Source: Populus alba
Taxonomy: Eukaryota; Streptophyta; Magnoliopsida; Malpighiales; Salicaceae
NCBI RefSeq assembly: GCF_005239225.2
Contig: NC_133288.1
Location: forward strand, 22,326,169 to 22,390,168
Length of the DNA stretch: 64,000 nucleotides
Direction: 5' to 3'
How positions within the stretch are numbered: the first letter of the stretch is position 1; the number at the start of each line of letters is the position of its first letter. Under the pieces are notes generated by a model. That model made no database searches. It worked only from the letters and a program-made list of their open reading frames with translations, and was not told the DNA's origin. Below are positions 10,641-24,800 of the stretch, piece after piece. The translations under genes were made by a program, and so were the position numbers.

Positions 10641-13600
10641 ATTATTCCGGAAACATATTATTTTTATGTCTCTATGTCTATCTATCAGACCAAACATATT
10701 TATTTTTCAACTGTTTATGTTTATTTTAAGTCAATAACCAAACGTTATCATAGTTACTTTGTTATCCTATATAGCAGAAAGAAACACATATAAAGAGAAA
10801 AAAATATATATGAAGGTATTATTATCATTTTTAATGAGTTATTATTATTTTTTTATTTTTTTGTGTATAAATTTAAGAAATAACTAATAGTTATTTCATG
10901 CTCACCTTTCATTGGTAAAATTTTACGTGGTAGTGTTTATGCAGAAACACATGATTACGTTGAGATCTGTTTAACAATATTGTTGTTTCAGAAATAAAAT
11001 ACTGCCGATATTTCCTAAGCGACTGAAGCAAAGAGGCGCCTCACAGAATCTTTGCAACTGCCTTGCCTTTTTCTCACGTGCCAACATAACATGCTTGACA
11101 TTGTTAATTGCAAAATATACTCTGTTTTGTCATGTCAATTCTGGGTTGCTTTGCTTTTAAAAATATTGTCGATGGTTTTCTAGCGAGTACACTGTCATGT
11201 GTTTTGTGTTTTCGGATCTTGTGTTTTTCTTAACAGCTGTTGCTGAATGTTCTGTCTCGACGAGCTGTTGTCCAATTCACCACATCGACACATGGACAAT
11301 CCACATAACATGGAACAGCAAACGCGGTTAAATTTTTTTGAATTTTTTTTAATTTAAAATTAATAATTTAAAATTATTTTAATATGCTGAAATTAATAAT
11401 AATTTTTTAAAAATAAAAAAATTATTATTTTGATAGATTTCTAATTAAAAAACACTTTAAATAACAACACTCTAAATAAATATACATTAACGAGACAAAA
11501 TATTATTTTCATATGCATGAATGAGATAAGAAGCATCCTTTTCTCATGAACGAATGAGATAAAAAGCAGAGAAACCCAAGAAATACATTGATCTCAAAAC
11601 ATAATGCCATGTTATCAGACAAACCTAAGACATTCATTAATATGAAGTTGGAAAGAATTACAAATAGCTATCTGTAGTTTTATGGGCTTTGGTAAATTCC
11701 AAATGGACAGTGGGAGTTGCTCGGCACTAACGAGGAAGCTTCTTTTTGAAATGATGCTCTCTCCTTTGCCCCTTCGCACTTTCCTTTCACGAAAAAGATC
11801 GGTCCCAAAAAGGTACCTTTTTTGCATTTGAATCTGCATCCTCCTTGCCTTTTCCTCTCTCGCAAATTCTTGGGAGTTTCCTCAATTCTATTCATGACAT
11901 CACTACAAGTTCGCTGTCTTTTTCATGAAATGGTATGAGCTAACTATAAAGATCCTGAATTTGCATTACTTTCGAACGTTGCTGACATTATTTGATGGAT
12001 GAGATTTTTGTGTGCTAAAATCATCTAATTGGTGCAAGTTTGTGTAATAATGTGATTAGATTGAGTCACACGAAGTGTTATAATTTAATATGTTACATAA
12101 TTTTGTCATTTTTTGAGAAAAATTCTCTAAAATTACAAAATAACAAAGTACAACCATGGAGGATTGTTAGGAAATTCATCTCATGCATCCAGTCGATCCC
12201 ACACGGCTGCTTTTTGAAAGTATTTATGAGATTCAATCAATGAATTATTGGATGTACAAAATATAAATTAGTGTATGGACAAGAGACATTCATGTTTCGA
12301 AGCACGAAAGTCTTGTCTTCTTGTATTTTTTCCTCCCCCAAGAAATGGGGCCTTGTGTGTCGTTGCGTTTTTCGTTTCTAAATTACAAAAAAATTTAACA
12401 AGTTGTAGGAAGTAAACACAAGCTTTCCTTTCTTTCTTTTTTTTGGCTAGATTTTTTTTTTAAATGAAAGTTCTAACACCATGTTCGAGTAGAGTGGCTT
12501 TGATACTGCCTGCTACGAGGAACACCGCAGGATTTAACAAACGTAGTGCACATGTTATAAGGAACACTAGAGGGTCTACGTTAATTTTACCATGGATCAC
12601 AGGAGCTACATACCTCCATTAATGGCTGCTCAGGGTAACAGAATTATGGTCATGAACAAAACGTAACAAGAGATAATCAAAGGGATTGGCTTGTATTCCA
12701 GCACCCTGATCTGAGAAAGATCAGGGCCACCAAACACTGGTTGCCTCGACTTACCATGCTGACAGTGCTTGAAAACGATCATAATTAATACCAGAAGTGC
12801 TTGATTTGATGGGCCGATGGCAGTCTGATGTTGACTCCAAGGAAGTATGGAGTCCCGCTCTTGTAGCTGTCTTTTAAGAGCACACACAGAAATCTTCGGC
12901 GTTCTTAATTTCTTAAACCTGTAGCGATGCATTTCAAGAAGTCAAGGCAATGATCAAATTTTAGTGGCCGTATATTTACACCGCCGGCGGGTAATTTCAG
13001 AGAGCCTAGACGCTGATGAGAGCATTCGTCACTGGAAAACAAGGTGTCAGCAGGCCTGCAATGCCATGCAGATATATATCTAACAAAAGAGTGAAAAGTC
13101 CTGCGGTTACATGCAAATCTTCCGAGGGATAGAAAACGAACAGTTTTCTGAAATTAAATAATACCAATAGAAAACGAGGGAGTACGATTGGTGTTTAAAA
13201 CATCTTTTACTACTACGAACAAACAAACAATTTTGCATCTACAACCTTTTTATTACATAGAGGTGATGATCGATTCTAACAATTCGATTTAGATTGAAAA
13301 ATTCGGTTTAATTTTATGTTTACTCGTGGACCTTTTAGTTGAGCTATTTTTTACTTGTTTTGGTTTAATAAGTTTTTAGTTTATAATGAATATTTAGTTT
13401 TTAGTGAGTTTTTCATTTAGACTTTGATTTCTAAAATTGAAATGGAACCAAACCATTTATTTTTAAAAAACAAGATTATTAAAAAAAACCGTTTAGTTTA
13501 ATTAATTCCATGAATATTCTAGATAATTCAATTAATTTCTCAACCTTATTATCATTCAATAAATGCTCCAAAATGCTTCGTGGACCAACGCAGGTTAGAA

Positions 13601-14965
13601 ATATTTGTAGAGAGAGAGAGAGAGAGAGAGTTTTTTTACATGGGTAAAACAAGAAAACTAAGGGGGCCAAATATATGAAAAATTAAAATATATAAGGACT
13701 AAAGTGAACACTCACCACTACCGGTAAATCTTCCCCAAGAGGACTCGAGTGATGGGCCTTTGCCACATTATTCTTTAGCATGCTAGAGCCTGGAGGTGTT
13801 TTCGAGCTCTATATTTTTTTCGATCACAGCAAACTCGACAAGTGACACTCGATGTTAAAGTCAACATGATTAACTTAAAAACCTAAAACTTGAACTTGAA
13901 GGGATCACAATCCAAACTACTAATAAGTATAAACGACAAACTCTACAGCATGTTTCTGGTAAAAAAAAACAACAATCTCTGTCACAGGTTTCTGATCCAG
14001 GAAAGTTTACCTTCTTACATCCTCGACCCATTCTGGTTCGCCAGCACTCCTGCCTGCAACCTATCTTAGCGAGCCAAGCGAAACTTGCACGCTTCATGGC
14101 GTAACTGCTCCCCTGAGCGAGCCATCCAAGATGGAATCGATCCTGAACTGAAAGATTGGGGTTTTGTTCTTGCATGAACTTGCAAGCAACGCATCATTTA
14201 CCAGATCATTGTCACACTTTACTTTTACTTATCCCTTGGAAAATCTGAAAGAACAGTGTCTCTGTCTAAAGTATAACTTACACATTGAATTCTTGATAGA
14301 GAAAAAAGAGAGGAAGGAACGAGCACAATTTTTAACTTGTAGATTACCTCTTTTATAACTTTATGTAATTTTAGATGAAATTGATTCATACTAGTTCAAT
14401 TAATATTATTATTTTTCATTTTTTAAGAGATTTTGAGTTTAAATTTAGAAAGTGTGTGGTTAGCATCTAAAAAAAAAAAAAACAGGGACAAAAACTTATT
14501 CGGTTGAAAAAAATAAGAAGAACAACCTAAATTAAATATACCCGTACAATAGTAGATTTTAAGAGATTTTTTTTTATAATTAAAAAAAAAACATATAAAT
14601 ACATATCTTCTCTGTTTTTATTTTTTCTATTTTTTACGTCACAGGATATTCACTAATTTCAAGATAATAAATTATAGGATGCATCATAGTAACTTTGTGA
14701 ATGTTTTTATCCTTGTAAACCCAGCCTTTATTAACATTTTCAAAATTTTGTTACACTAATGTTTTTACCTTAGTGGAATAAAACTTCACTTACTCCTACA
14801 AATATAAACACGTGTGTGATTCACTCTCATTAAAAGAAAGTCCTTTGCCGCTGTGAGTGTCACTTGTAGGCTCTATCGGTAGGGAGTGGGTTTCTTTCTT
14901 TTGCTCCTTCCCTTCCTTAGTCTCCCTTCGGTTGTTGTTGTTGTTGAGACATCAGAGAGTGAGAA

Positions 14966-17900
14966 ATGAAAACGTTGTCAGGTTTAAATCATCTCTTCAT
15001 TACAATATTTCTGCATAATTTCTCAGCAGTTATGGTAATCCCTGCCATCACTGATGTTACAATGTCTGCCTTATGCCCCGGAAGAGATGAGTGTTCACTG
15101 GCCATTTACCTAACAGGATTCCAACAAGCGGTATGTTCTGTTCCACCGTATTTCGGTTTTCTCCCGGCATTCCACATGCATTCATCGTTTCTCTGCAGTT
15201 CAAGGTCACCATGCATGATTCTGTTCTTTGTTACATGTGCAACAGGATTAAGCGATCCTGGGCTCTTAGAAAACAATATCTTATTTGTTTGCCCATCAAT
15301 CACTTGCAGGCATAACTAGTTCTTTGTTCAAGTTAAGACCTTGAAATTGTGGTTGAGGTGTCAAGCATATATTCTTCTTGAATCCAAAATCCAGTATCCT
15401 GAGGCCACAGTAGAGTATATACCTTTAAGAAGCAGAGGATTGTCTGTCCTCTGCCCCCCCAATCGTATAGGAAATTTCCTTTCAGTTTCAGCAGATAAGC
15501 ATTTTGGATGCAATTGCTGCAAAATGTGGAGAAACTGCCAACCGCTACTCGCACCCCACTTTCTCACTCTCTCTGTTAATTTGGGTTGATACAGTCAACT
15601 ATAGTGTTACCATCTTAACTTAAGATGACCAGAAGCCCAACCATAAATCTTGCTGGTCTGAACCATCAGCAACTAAATCTAAAATGGGCTCACTCAAAAC
15701 TCCCATGTCTAGAAAAATCTAAGGTGTACCAAATTAACAGCCTCTTAAGAAGTTGTAAGGCACGATGAAGTCTTTAGACTGCCACTGGTCATCACTCTTT
15801 CAGTTATGGCAAAATCAAGACGTGAAGAGGTAGAAATAATGGAGCCTTTAAAGAGCTGCTGATTTCTTTGAACTAATTATTTCTGAAATGGTGGTGGTTT
15901 TGCTGTCAAGTGCTGGTGTTTACAGCAGTGAATTTGACACCCGCCACCTCCCAAACGGTTGCTACGGGAGTGAGCTTTAAATGCCAGATCCCTAAAGCCT
16001 AAACACAAAACACCTTTTTTTTTTCCAGGTTATATATATGTAGGCGTTATATTGGCCGTGCTTTAAGAGCATGCTTTTTAAAGGTTTTGTCACGAAGCTT
16101 TTGCTTTTGTTAGTTCTTTCTTTATGTTTTGAGAGCAAAGAAGAGGGAGATGGAAAGACTGTCGCCATTGAATCATCTCTTCTTGACTCACTTTCTCTAC
16201 TCCTTCTCAACATCCATGGTGACCCCAGCCGTTAATGTACATTTGGGTGTCGAGAGAATATTATGAAAAAGTTTCAGGCTTCGGTCTGCATCGTCCATGA
16301 CATAAACTAAATTACACCAACCTCTTGAAAGGAAACTTCCCTGGGTGTCACTATGAAATGCCTTTTTAGCTCTTTCAAGATTGTAAGTGTTGTCGTTATC
16401 GAAAAAAAAAGTTACTGGTGTCTTCTTGTCCACAAATATCACCGCCGACGACACGGTCACACTTTAATCAAAGAGTGACATGCTTTATGTAAACTATTTT
16501 TATAATAAATTCTATTTTTTATAAGACCCTGCAAATATCTTCATATTTAATAAATTTTTTTGTAAAGATTCTATATCTTTGGACTATAAATACCCCTCTT
16601 CTTTTTTAAAAAAATCTTATCTTAACTTTGTAAAACTGAAACATTTTTCCTTTTTTATATAGATTTATATAATATAAACTTGAAACTTCATTGTAAAATT
16701 CTACCCTTAACAACTAGACCCTGTTCTTGAGAAGAGTCAACAGTGACGCATGTCTACATACAAAAACTCACTTCTTTTTATTTACAACTCCTCCTTGTCT
16801 GCTTTTTTTACACTATCATACCATACGATCTTAGGTGGCCACTTTGGCCCTCTAAAGATCATCGTAGTTATGACAGCACATCTCTTTTATCTTTCGAAGA
16901 AAGAAGCAAGATCGGGTTCTCGGAATGTTTGTTTGATGAACTATAAAGAGAAAAACATGCATTCAGAGTGGAAGTAAAGAATCTGTCGTAATCAATAAAG
17001 AAGGTTTGTTTTATGCAGATCATAGGGCTTGGAACGTTGGTGATGATGCCTTTAATAGGGAATATGTCGGACAAGTATGGCCGGAAAGCTTTGCTTACCG
17101 TTCCACTGACCCTTGTAATAGTTCCCTCAGGTAAGCATGTCCTGCTCTGTTTTTCTTCCCCCATCAACCAGAAAGATGAAGGGGTTTATCTACTGTCAAA
17201 TTTCAATTAGTAAACAATAACTTAGTCCCAGTAGTAACTTTGTGTTCGGAAATGTTACAACTTTAAAGTGTTTTTTTGTAAAAATAAAATTAATATATAT
17301 TTTTTAAAAAAATTAATTTTGATATAAAATATTAAAACAATACAAAAACATAAAAAATTAATTTTTAAAAAACACCGGTTCGTAACACGGTTATAAGCTT
17401 CCCTTCATAATTATCGTAGAAAATATTGCAGGAATTGTACTTCACCAGATATTAAAATATTTATTGCAGCCATATTGGCATACAGCAGAACGAGGCACTT
17501 CTTTTATGCGTACTATGTCGCCAAGACTCTCATTGCCATGGTCTGCGAGGGAAGCGTCCCATGCCTTGCCCTTGCCTATGTGGTAAAGACCCTTTCTTTT
17601 CTTTCCTGTGATAACAACAATTTGAAATATTTATACCTTTTATTTTTTATATTTGAGCATCTATATTTTTGCTCAAATATAAAAATAAAAAGTACAAATA
17701 TTTTTGCTCAATTTTCCATGGTGTTTTCATTTCAAGGCTCAATGTTGTATTATTTGCTACGGCAGTGCTGCTATTTGTCGGAATCAGTCATAGACACTGG
17801 CTAACAAATGGTTGATCCTATACGGAAAACTTGAGATGGATGGCATTAATTTATCTGCTGGTATGATCAGCAACGGATAGTGTCTTAACGAGACTTATCT

Positions 17901-20261
17901 TAAACTACAGGCAGACAATGTTCCCGAGGGCCGGCGAGCATCCGCGTTTGGGATTCTTTCAGGCATTGCGTCCTCCGCTTTCGTATGTGGAAACCTTTCC
18001 ACTCGTTTCCTCTCCACCGCCTCCACCTTCCAGGTATATGGAACGTGCAACCCCTCTCCCTCCTCGCCTCCGTTTTCGTTTCTTAACATTCTTTTATCAC
18101 CAATTCAAATTTTTTTATCAGGTTTCTGCCTCGGTAGCAATCGCATCTCTAGTGTACATGAGATTTTTTCTCCAGGATTCCATCATTGATGAACAACTAA
18201 CGGCTCCAATATTAACTTCTAAGGGGAAACCAAAAGGAAAAGGAAAAGATTATGCTACAAACGAGATTCCAAGTAAAAATGTGCAGATTTTTAAATCAGC
18301 GCCTTCCTTGGAGGACATGCTCTGCTTGCTTAAAAGCAGGTTAGTGGTTCCTTCCCTCTGAGTCGAGCTTTTGTCTACTGATACTTCAATTCTGTGATGA
18401 ATATGGCTTTCTATTTGTAACAAGTGCTTTACTGTACCTCCAAAAGACATTTTTTTCTGAGCTGCTATTGTCGCAGATATTAATATGTATAGTGCTTACT
18501 TGCAGCGTGACGCTTTCGCAAGCTGCCGTTGTCGCATTTTTCTACAGTCTCGCGGAAGTTGGTCTTCATGCTTCGTTACTGGTACCTTCCTAATCACACG
18601 AATTAGTCTTACCGTGTTTGTTTTGCTCTTCGTTAGTGGTGACTTTTTCTTTGCAGTATTATTTGAAGGCACGATTTCACTTTAACAAGGACCAATTTGC
18701 TGACTTGATGGTAATTACTGGAATTGCAGGGACAATTTCACAGGTATTTCTTACATTATTTAGTTTCAGTTTTTATGACATTCTCTGTCATTTGTTTCGC
18801 ATAGGGCTTATGTATAAATTGATATCTTTTCTGTTGATCTGAAAAGTCATTGCTCAACAACTTGCAGTTGGTTCTTATGCCTATACTGGCTCCTGCTCTA
18901 GGAGAAGCAAGGCTGCTTGCAGTAGGGCTCTTTTTTACATGTGTACATGTAAGCAACTTCCATTCTACATAATTTGACTTCAGGCCAACTGTTATTTGGA
19001 CCGGAAGAATGTCCTTAACTAGCTGTTCAGTCTATTAGTCACAGCAACCTTTAAGCCAGGTCGTGTTACTGATTCACATATGGCATTGGTTGCAGGTGTT
19101 TCTTTACAGCATTGCGTGGACCTTCTGGGTACTTTTTTTTAAAAAACTTAACTAGCAAGAGCAAGCTTCTTTCCTTTTATTTTCGGATGCTTTTTATTCT
19201 TACGATTCAGCAGGCTTTTCAATATCATTCATTGTTTCTGGCACGTGCTTTATCCAGTGCTAGTTACATGTCTTGGCATTGCTAACTTCTTAGCCGATTC
19301 TTACAGGTACCTTACGTTGCTGCCATGTTCTCCGTTCTGTTTGTCTTTTCACAACCATGTGTAAGTTCTAGCTTTGTTTGTTCTTATGAAGTCTGTCATC
19401 GTTTAATTAACAGAATTCTCTAAATAATGTCTCAAAATCGAATTGCAGATGCGGAGCATTGTGTCTAAGCAAGTTGGATCCTGTGAGCAGGTACCATTCT
19501 AATTACTTGTCTTTCGGGATATTAGTTGGTAGGCTATGCCTTGACAGGAGAGAAAGCGAGTTAAGCAACAAATGGAGTCGTCTTGCAGTTCATATTAGAC
19601 ACCCTTCAGTTCATGACACGTCAAGTGTCCTCTTATTAGCATATAGATTCTGTTTGCAAGGTCGCCTCACTTGTGTGGAGTGCCTAGCTCTGATGCTGAT
19701 CATCGTCCTTTTCTTTGTAGGGGAAGGCTCAAGGGTGCATTTCTGGTATAAGTTCCTTTGCTAATGTCATCTCTCCCTTGGTTTTCTCTCCTTTAACAGG
19801 TGAGTGGGATTTCATTTTGTTAAGAAATCATTACCAGGCCTACAAGTAAATCGAAACTAATAAAGTCAAATTGTTTTCCAGCTTTATTTCTCTCTGAAAG
19901 GGCACCATTCCACTTCCCTGGTTTCAGTATTATGTGCGTCGGATTTGCATCGGTAAGAGCTTTTACATTGTTTTCAACTGCTGATACATTTCAGTAAGAG
20001 GATTATATGCAATTCAGAACCCGTTTGGGAATGTGGACAACCGCGCAGTTGGCCGCAGCATTCCCAAAACGAAGCATCCTCGCCGGACCCTGTTAGCTTT
20101 GTATCTTTGCTGTTAAACAAAATCTTAATTATTTGCTGACAATTTCCATTATCCTTGACAATTTGATGTAGATGATAGCCTTCATCCAGAGTCTCATGAT
20201 AAGGATCGCTCCTCCCATTGCAAATGAGAAGGTCTGTAATTCCAACTACGTGGATGCCTAG
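14966..20261 (+). CDS. Major facilitator superfamily transporter, MEE15/HIAT1-like
   Basis: Fourteen exons: 14966-15130, 17019-17130, 17470-17582, 17911-18033, 18122-18339, 18506-18581, 18657-18743, 18868-18948, 19096-19128, 19307-19360, 19449-19490, 19721-19799, 19882-19952, 20172-20261. All introns are GT..AG and all phases agree, giving 447 residues. The N-terminal part holds the MFS signature GNMSDKYGRKALL between helices 2 and 3; the ADNVPEGRRASAFG loop follows helix 4. A hydrophilic, Lys-rich central loop (exon 5) separates the two six-helix halves. The family includes Arabidopsis At2g16970 (MEE15), At2g16980 and At2g16990, and animal HIAT1/MFSD14. It resembles TetA-type carriers; substrates in plants are not settled. 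Intron 1 is unusually long (1.9 kb) and holds a relic first exon of the same family. Confidence 0.9.
16150..16266 (+). pseudogene. Relic duplicate of first exon of the MFS transporter
   Basis: In intron 1 of the transporter an ATG opens a 38-codon frame. Its first 27 residues match the real exon 1 at about 17 positions: both share LNHLF, then T, FL, FS, MV and PA at equal spacing, which is the first transmembrane helix of this family. After that the similarity stops abruptly and a TGA follows, with no donor where the real exon ends. It is probably the remains of a tandem gene duplicate. An alternative first exon is unlikely because of the stop. Confidence 0.7.
17628..17700. repeat. Fold-back inverted repeat in transporter intron 3
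   Basis: Arms 17628-17658 and 17671-17700 are near-perfect reverse complements (about 28 of 31 positions, both containing ATATTTGAGC or its complement) around a 12-base loop. It could be a tiny fold-back transposon or simply a stable intronic hairpin. Confidence 0.6.
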
Positions 20262-21819
20262 ACATGAAAATGGTTACTCAAGAGACAGCCATGGCTTTTC
20301 TGGTTTTAAGCTGAGCCCTAGTATTTATTTTTATCTACAAAACCTCCCATGCTTGCTGGGAATTAAGCACTAGAAACCGAGATTAGAAGTTCTGGAACCC
20401 TGAGTCTAGTCTAGCTACATTGGACCAGTGACCAAATGTATGCTCTAAACCACTTCTTCTCTAGACAAGAACCTCCACAAGAGAAGACAGCACGATGCCG
20501 GAGCTTACATCCTGGAAGTCATTGGTGACAGGTGATGACAGTGTAGTGTGTATCACGATCTATATATTGGTGACCCAGCAATTAACAAACCGACGGCACG
20601 TAATGTATTATTTTTATTATTATTATTATTATTATTATGATGACAAAAAAGTAAGGGAGACGTATAAACCAGATACTATTAAGTTAAGCTAAATAGAAAG
20701 CTGGTTTTGTTCCCTGTAAGCGATTGCTGGCCATCATTGTTAAAAGCTGGATTTTTTATTTTTTAGAACAAATATATTTTTTTAACGTATACAAAACAGA
20801 TAGAAATATAATACAAAACAATCAATAAAGGTCCTTGGAAATATGGTGATTATTAATTTTTAAAATATTTTTTATTTAAAAATATATTAAAATAAATTTT
20901 TTATTTTTTTTTAAAAATAAAAGATACAATTAAAAAAAAAAAAAATCAACCCAAACGGTCAAGTCCACTCCCTGCTTCCCGAGGCGTCCCCACATCATTT
21001 ATTGATCACCCCAGTTCTGCACTCTTCAAGTAAAATCTATCTTCAACATCTTTTTTATTAGGAAAAAAACCCATTCCAATAGATTTGTTTAAAAAATATA
21101 TATAAAATAAAACCTTGGAAATATCAATTATACCCCCCAATCAATATATTTATAAAAAGATTCTCTTAGATTCAAATTAAAAGATATTTATTATTAAATT
21201 TATAATTTAAGAACGCATCATCCACCTCCGATTCAATTATACCTAATGACAACAGGAAATAAATCACTAATTTGTTAGCAAACCAAATTTCTTTTTGAAT
21301 TCTCTCAAACCAAATTCAATTTTTCCTTTAGCCGCATGCGTTGGAACACAGACTAGTATAAAAAGAGAGAGAGAGAGAGAGAGAGGCTATAATGGTATTT
21401 TAATACATTGATTAAAAAAATATAAAATAAATTTATTTTTAAAATAAATTTTTATTATTTAAGATTAAAAAATTAGAAATATATTTTCTTTATCTTGATT
21501 GCTTCTGTTTCGGATAACATTCAACACCAACTTTATAGAACTCAATCATGACACCTTCTAATTAACTGTCTGCCGGAAGCTTGATTATTATTAAAGAGTT
21601 TAACACAAACACAGCCATTAATATAATCCACGTGTCACAATCTGCTCCCAAATTTTCTCCTCCGTTTCTTTCTGCACTCTTCAAGCCATCACTTCAGCCC
21701 TGTTTGGCTGCGCTGGAGAAACCGAGGAATATTCCACGATAACACGGTTGCTATAGTTACATTTACTTTAGTGCCCAGCATTTTTACATCCCTCGGGAAG
21801 GTTTTTCAGTTCTTTCAGA
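20262..21819. other. Intergenic and promoter region between MFS and PLD genes
   Basis: 1.56 kb. It contains the 3' flank of the transporter, a (TTA)n microsatellite at about 20606-20638, AT-rich MITE-like sequence around 20750-20945, a (GA)n microsatellite at 21366-21385, and presumably the PLD promoter. No further gene is seen. Confidence 0.55.
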
Positions 21820-24800
21820 ATGGAAGCAGCAGACGATAATCCGAAGACAGCAACATCGATTCTCCATGGAGACCTTGATTTAAGAATAATCGAAGCTCGA
21901 AGGTTACCAAACATGGATTTAGTATCAGACCGTCTTCGTCGATGTTTTACTGTATTTGACTCGTGTCGGGATCCATGCTCTAAAGAGAGAGAAGAACAGC
22001 AACACCGCCGCCACAAGATCATTACAAGTGACCCATACGTTATGGTTGGGGTATCGGGCGCTAGAGTCGCCCGCACGCGCGTCATTTCGAACAATCAAAA
22101 TCCGATATGGAACGAACATTTCAAGATTCCTTTGGCTCACCCGGCTGAAAAGATTGAATTTTACGTGAAAGATGATGACATGTTCGGTGCTGAGTTTATA
22201 GGGATAGCAAGTGTTGAAGTAGAGAAGATATTGTCAGGTGAAAGGATCAAGGATTGGTTTCCCATAATCGGATTGTACGGAAAACCGCCAAAAACTGGAT
22301 GTGCCCTTCACATCGAGATGAAGTTTACGAAATGTGAGCAGATTGATAATAAACTCGGGGTTGAAAATTGTTATTTTCCGGTGAGGCATGGAGGGAATGT
22401 TACCCTTTATCAGGATGCGCATGTGCCGGATTCGAGCTTGCCGGAGATTGAATTGGAGAATGGGAATTCGTTCAGGCATGAGAAATGCTGGGAGGATATA
22501 TGTCATGCTATAGTAGAAGCACATCATTTGGTTTATATAGTTGGTTGGTCGATTTATCATAAGGTAAGATTGGTGAGGGAGCCTTCAAAACCATTGCCGA
22601 GAGGTGGGGATTTGAATTTGGGAGAATTGCTCAAGTATAAATCACAAGAAGGTGTGAGAGTTCTGTTGTTGGTTTGGGATGATAAGACTTCTCATAACAA
22701 GTTTTTTATTCGCACGGTATGTGTTCCTTCTTGGATTTTGGGTTTTTAATTGACTGTTTAATTTATTTATTTTAATGAGAAGAATGTGTTCTTGGATTCT
22801 CGTTTTAATTGATGTTTATGATGAGGTCCTAATGGGAAAAGACAGAAATAATTGGTGATAGTGATACCTTGTACTGGGATTTGAATACTTCTAGAATCTT
22901 TTTCAATGTGGAATTTGATACGTGTTCTGGCATTCTTTTTGTCTGTTCATAGTTGGTGTTTGATGGGAAAAAGGTTTGAAGTTTTATACTCTTTGATTCT
23001 GGTTTGTAATTGATTGTTTTATAATACGGCTGTTGATGGGAAGTAAGTTATCAGTTTGCTGTACTCTTTGTGCCCACTGGATTCTTGCTTAAATTGGACG
23101 CATGATGTATACTTGACATTAATTGCTTGTAGTTCAACTGGCTTTTCATGTTTATTTAGGGGGTGTGGTGGACTTTTTTTCTCTTTTTGGATGAATGGTG
23201 GATTTGTTATATAATCCTGGTTTGGTAAACTTTATTAAGTACATTGCTGCAGTTTTGGTGAAAGTGGTTCTATAATTCAGTTATCGTTGGTTCAATTGAG
23301 ATCTGAGATTCTTAATCTAATGCTGAGAGGGTGTTGCTTGCAGACTGGAGTGATGCAAACTCATGATGAAGAGACGCGGAATTTTTTCAAGCATTCTTCA
23401 GTGAATTGTGTGCTGTCACCGCGTTATCCAAGCAGTAAGCTCAGCATTTTCAAGCAGCAGGCATGCTTAGTGTTCCACTTACTGTTCTATCATTTTGTTC
23501 ATCAATGAATAATTATAAAAACTGTGATTGTTTTGATCGCTAGAACTACTTACTCATCTCTGTGTGGTGGTTTGCTGTGTTTCTGGGCTTAGACGGGAAT
23601 ATTTCTAGCCACATCTTTGATCATACTACTTTCTCTTGTTTCTTAATTTTTTTTAAGGGCCCAAAGGAAAACAGGTTTACCAGAGATCGAAAACTTACTT
23701 GAGCATACCTGTTTTTTTTTTTTTCCTTGTGCAATTCAGAGTGGATTATTAACAAATTTTCAAATTTAGACAGAGTATCAAAATGTCTAAATGGTTTGAC
23801 TATACAATAAAAGCCTGGTTCATTCTTTAGCCAGGTGATTCTTGACCGATATCTGTTGTCTATGTAATGTCTATCATTGTCAATATTACTGCAAAATGGG
23901 AAAGGATGCTATCATAACATTATCTAATCAAGCATATATTTCTTTGATGTTGGTGATGCGTGAAATTAAGTGGAACTGCCTCTATAAGTTTAACATCCAT
24001 AGATTTCAGTCTATTTCTTCTGATCAAACAGTATCTTTGCTGACAGCTTTATCATGAAATCTCTTTTCAGGTTGTTGGGACTCTCTATACACATCATCAG
24101 AAATGTGTAATTGTGGATGCACAGGCATCTGTAAACAACCGGAAGATAACTGCTTTTATAGGGGGTCTAGATCTTTGTGATGGCCGCTATGATACACCTG
24201 AACATCGGTTATTTCAGGATCTCGACACTGTATTTCAGGATGATTATCATAATCCAACATTTCCCGTGAGTATTCAATTTCTCTGACAAAAATAATTATG
24301 TTACACTGTGATGAATATTCATGTTCAGGGTTTATGTTTAGCATGCTCTTCCAGATCACTGGCTCTTGCAGAGTAAACTATCTATTTACCTTGTTTGTTC
24401 TTTACATGATAGGCAGGAACAATGGGCCCAAGGCAGCCATGGCATGATTTGCATTGCAAAATCGAAGGGCCTGCTGCATATGATGTGCTTACTAATTTTG
24501 AGCAGCGATGGAGGAAAGCCTCAAAATGGTCAGAGTTTGGACGAAGTTTTAAAAGGTCAACGCCTTGGCGTGACGATTCATTAATAAAGTTAGAACGGAT
24601 CTCATGGATAAATGGTCCTTCCCCATCAGTCCTCAGTGATGATCCTAAATTATGGGTGTCCAAGGAAGATGATCCTGAAAACTGGCATGTTCAGGTTCAT
24701 TAGCATGCACTTTTCTTTGCAAAGCTTTTGTACATTTAAAACAGTCTGTCAAAATAAATAATCATCAGTGGCTCTACTGAATTGACAGGTTTTCCGATCT

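Larger units (their letters stand above)
5747..14965. other. 9.2-kb AT-rich intergenic spacer
   Basis: No supported gene. It contains simple and low-complexity AT tracts, a degenerate tandem array near 8930-9720, and a dispersed repeat near 9840-10640. Less AT-rich islands lie at 11600-11900, 12480-13100 and 13730-14200. The islands carry 70-100-codon frames (for example 12932..12630 and 14175..13870 on minus) that match no family I know and show no convincing exon structure. They could be unannotated transcripts or decayed insertions. A short (GA)n run lies at 13611-13630. Confidence 0.5.

Noticed and set aside
12630..12932. 100-codon minus frame with a hydrophobic end
   Set aside because: No family resemblance; left as unassigned sequence in the spacer.
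13870..14175. 101-codon minus frame with a Cys-rich end
   Set aside because: The Cys spacing matches no peptide family I know, there is no clear signal peptide at its start, and no splice or promoter context supports it.
22234..22560. 108-codon minus frame
   Set aside because: Antisense of PLD delta exon 1.
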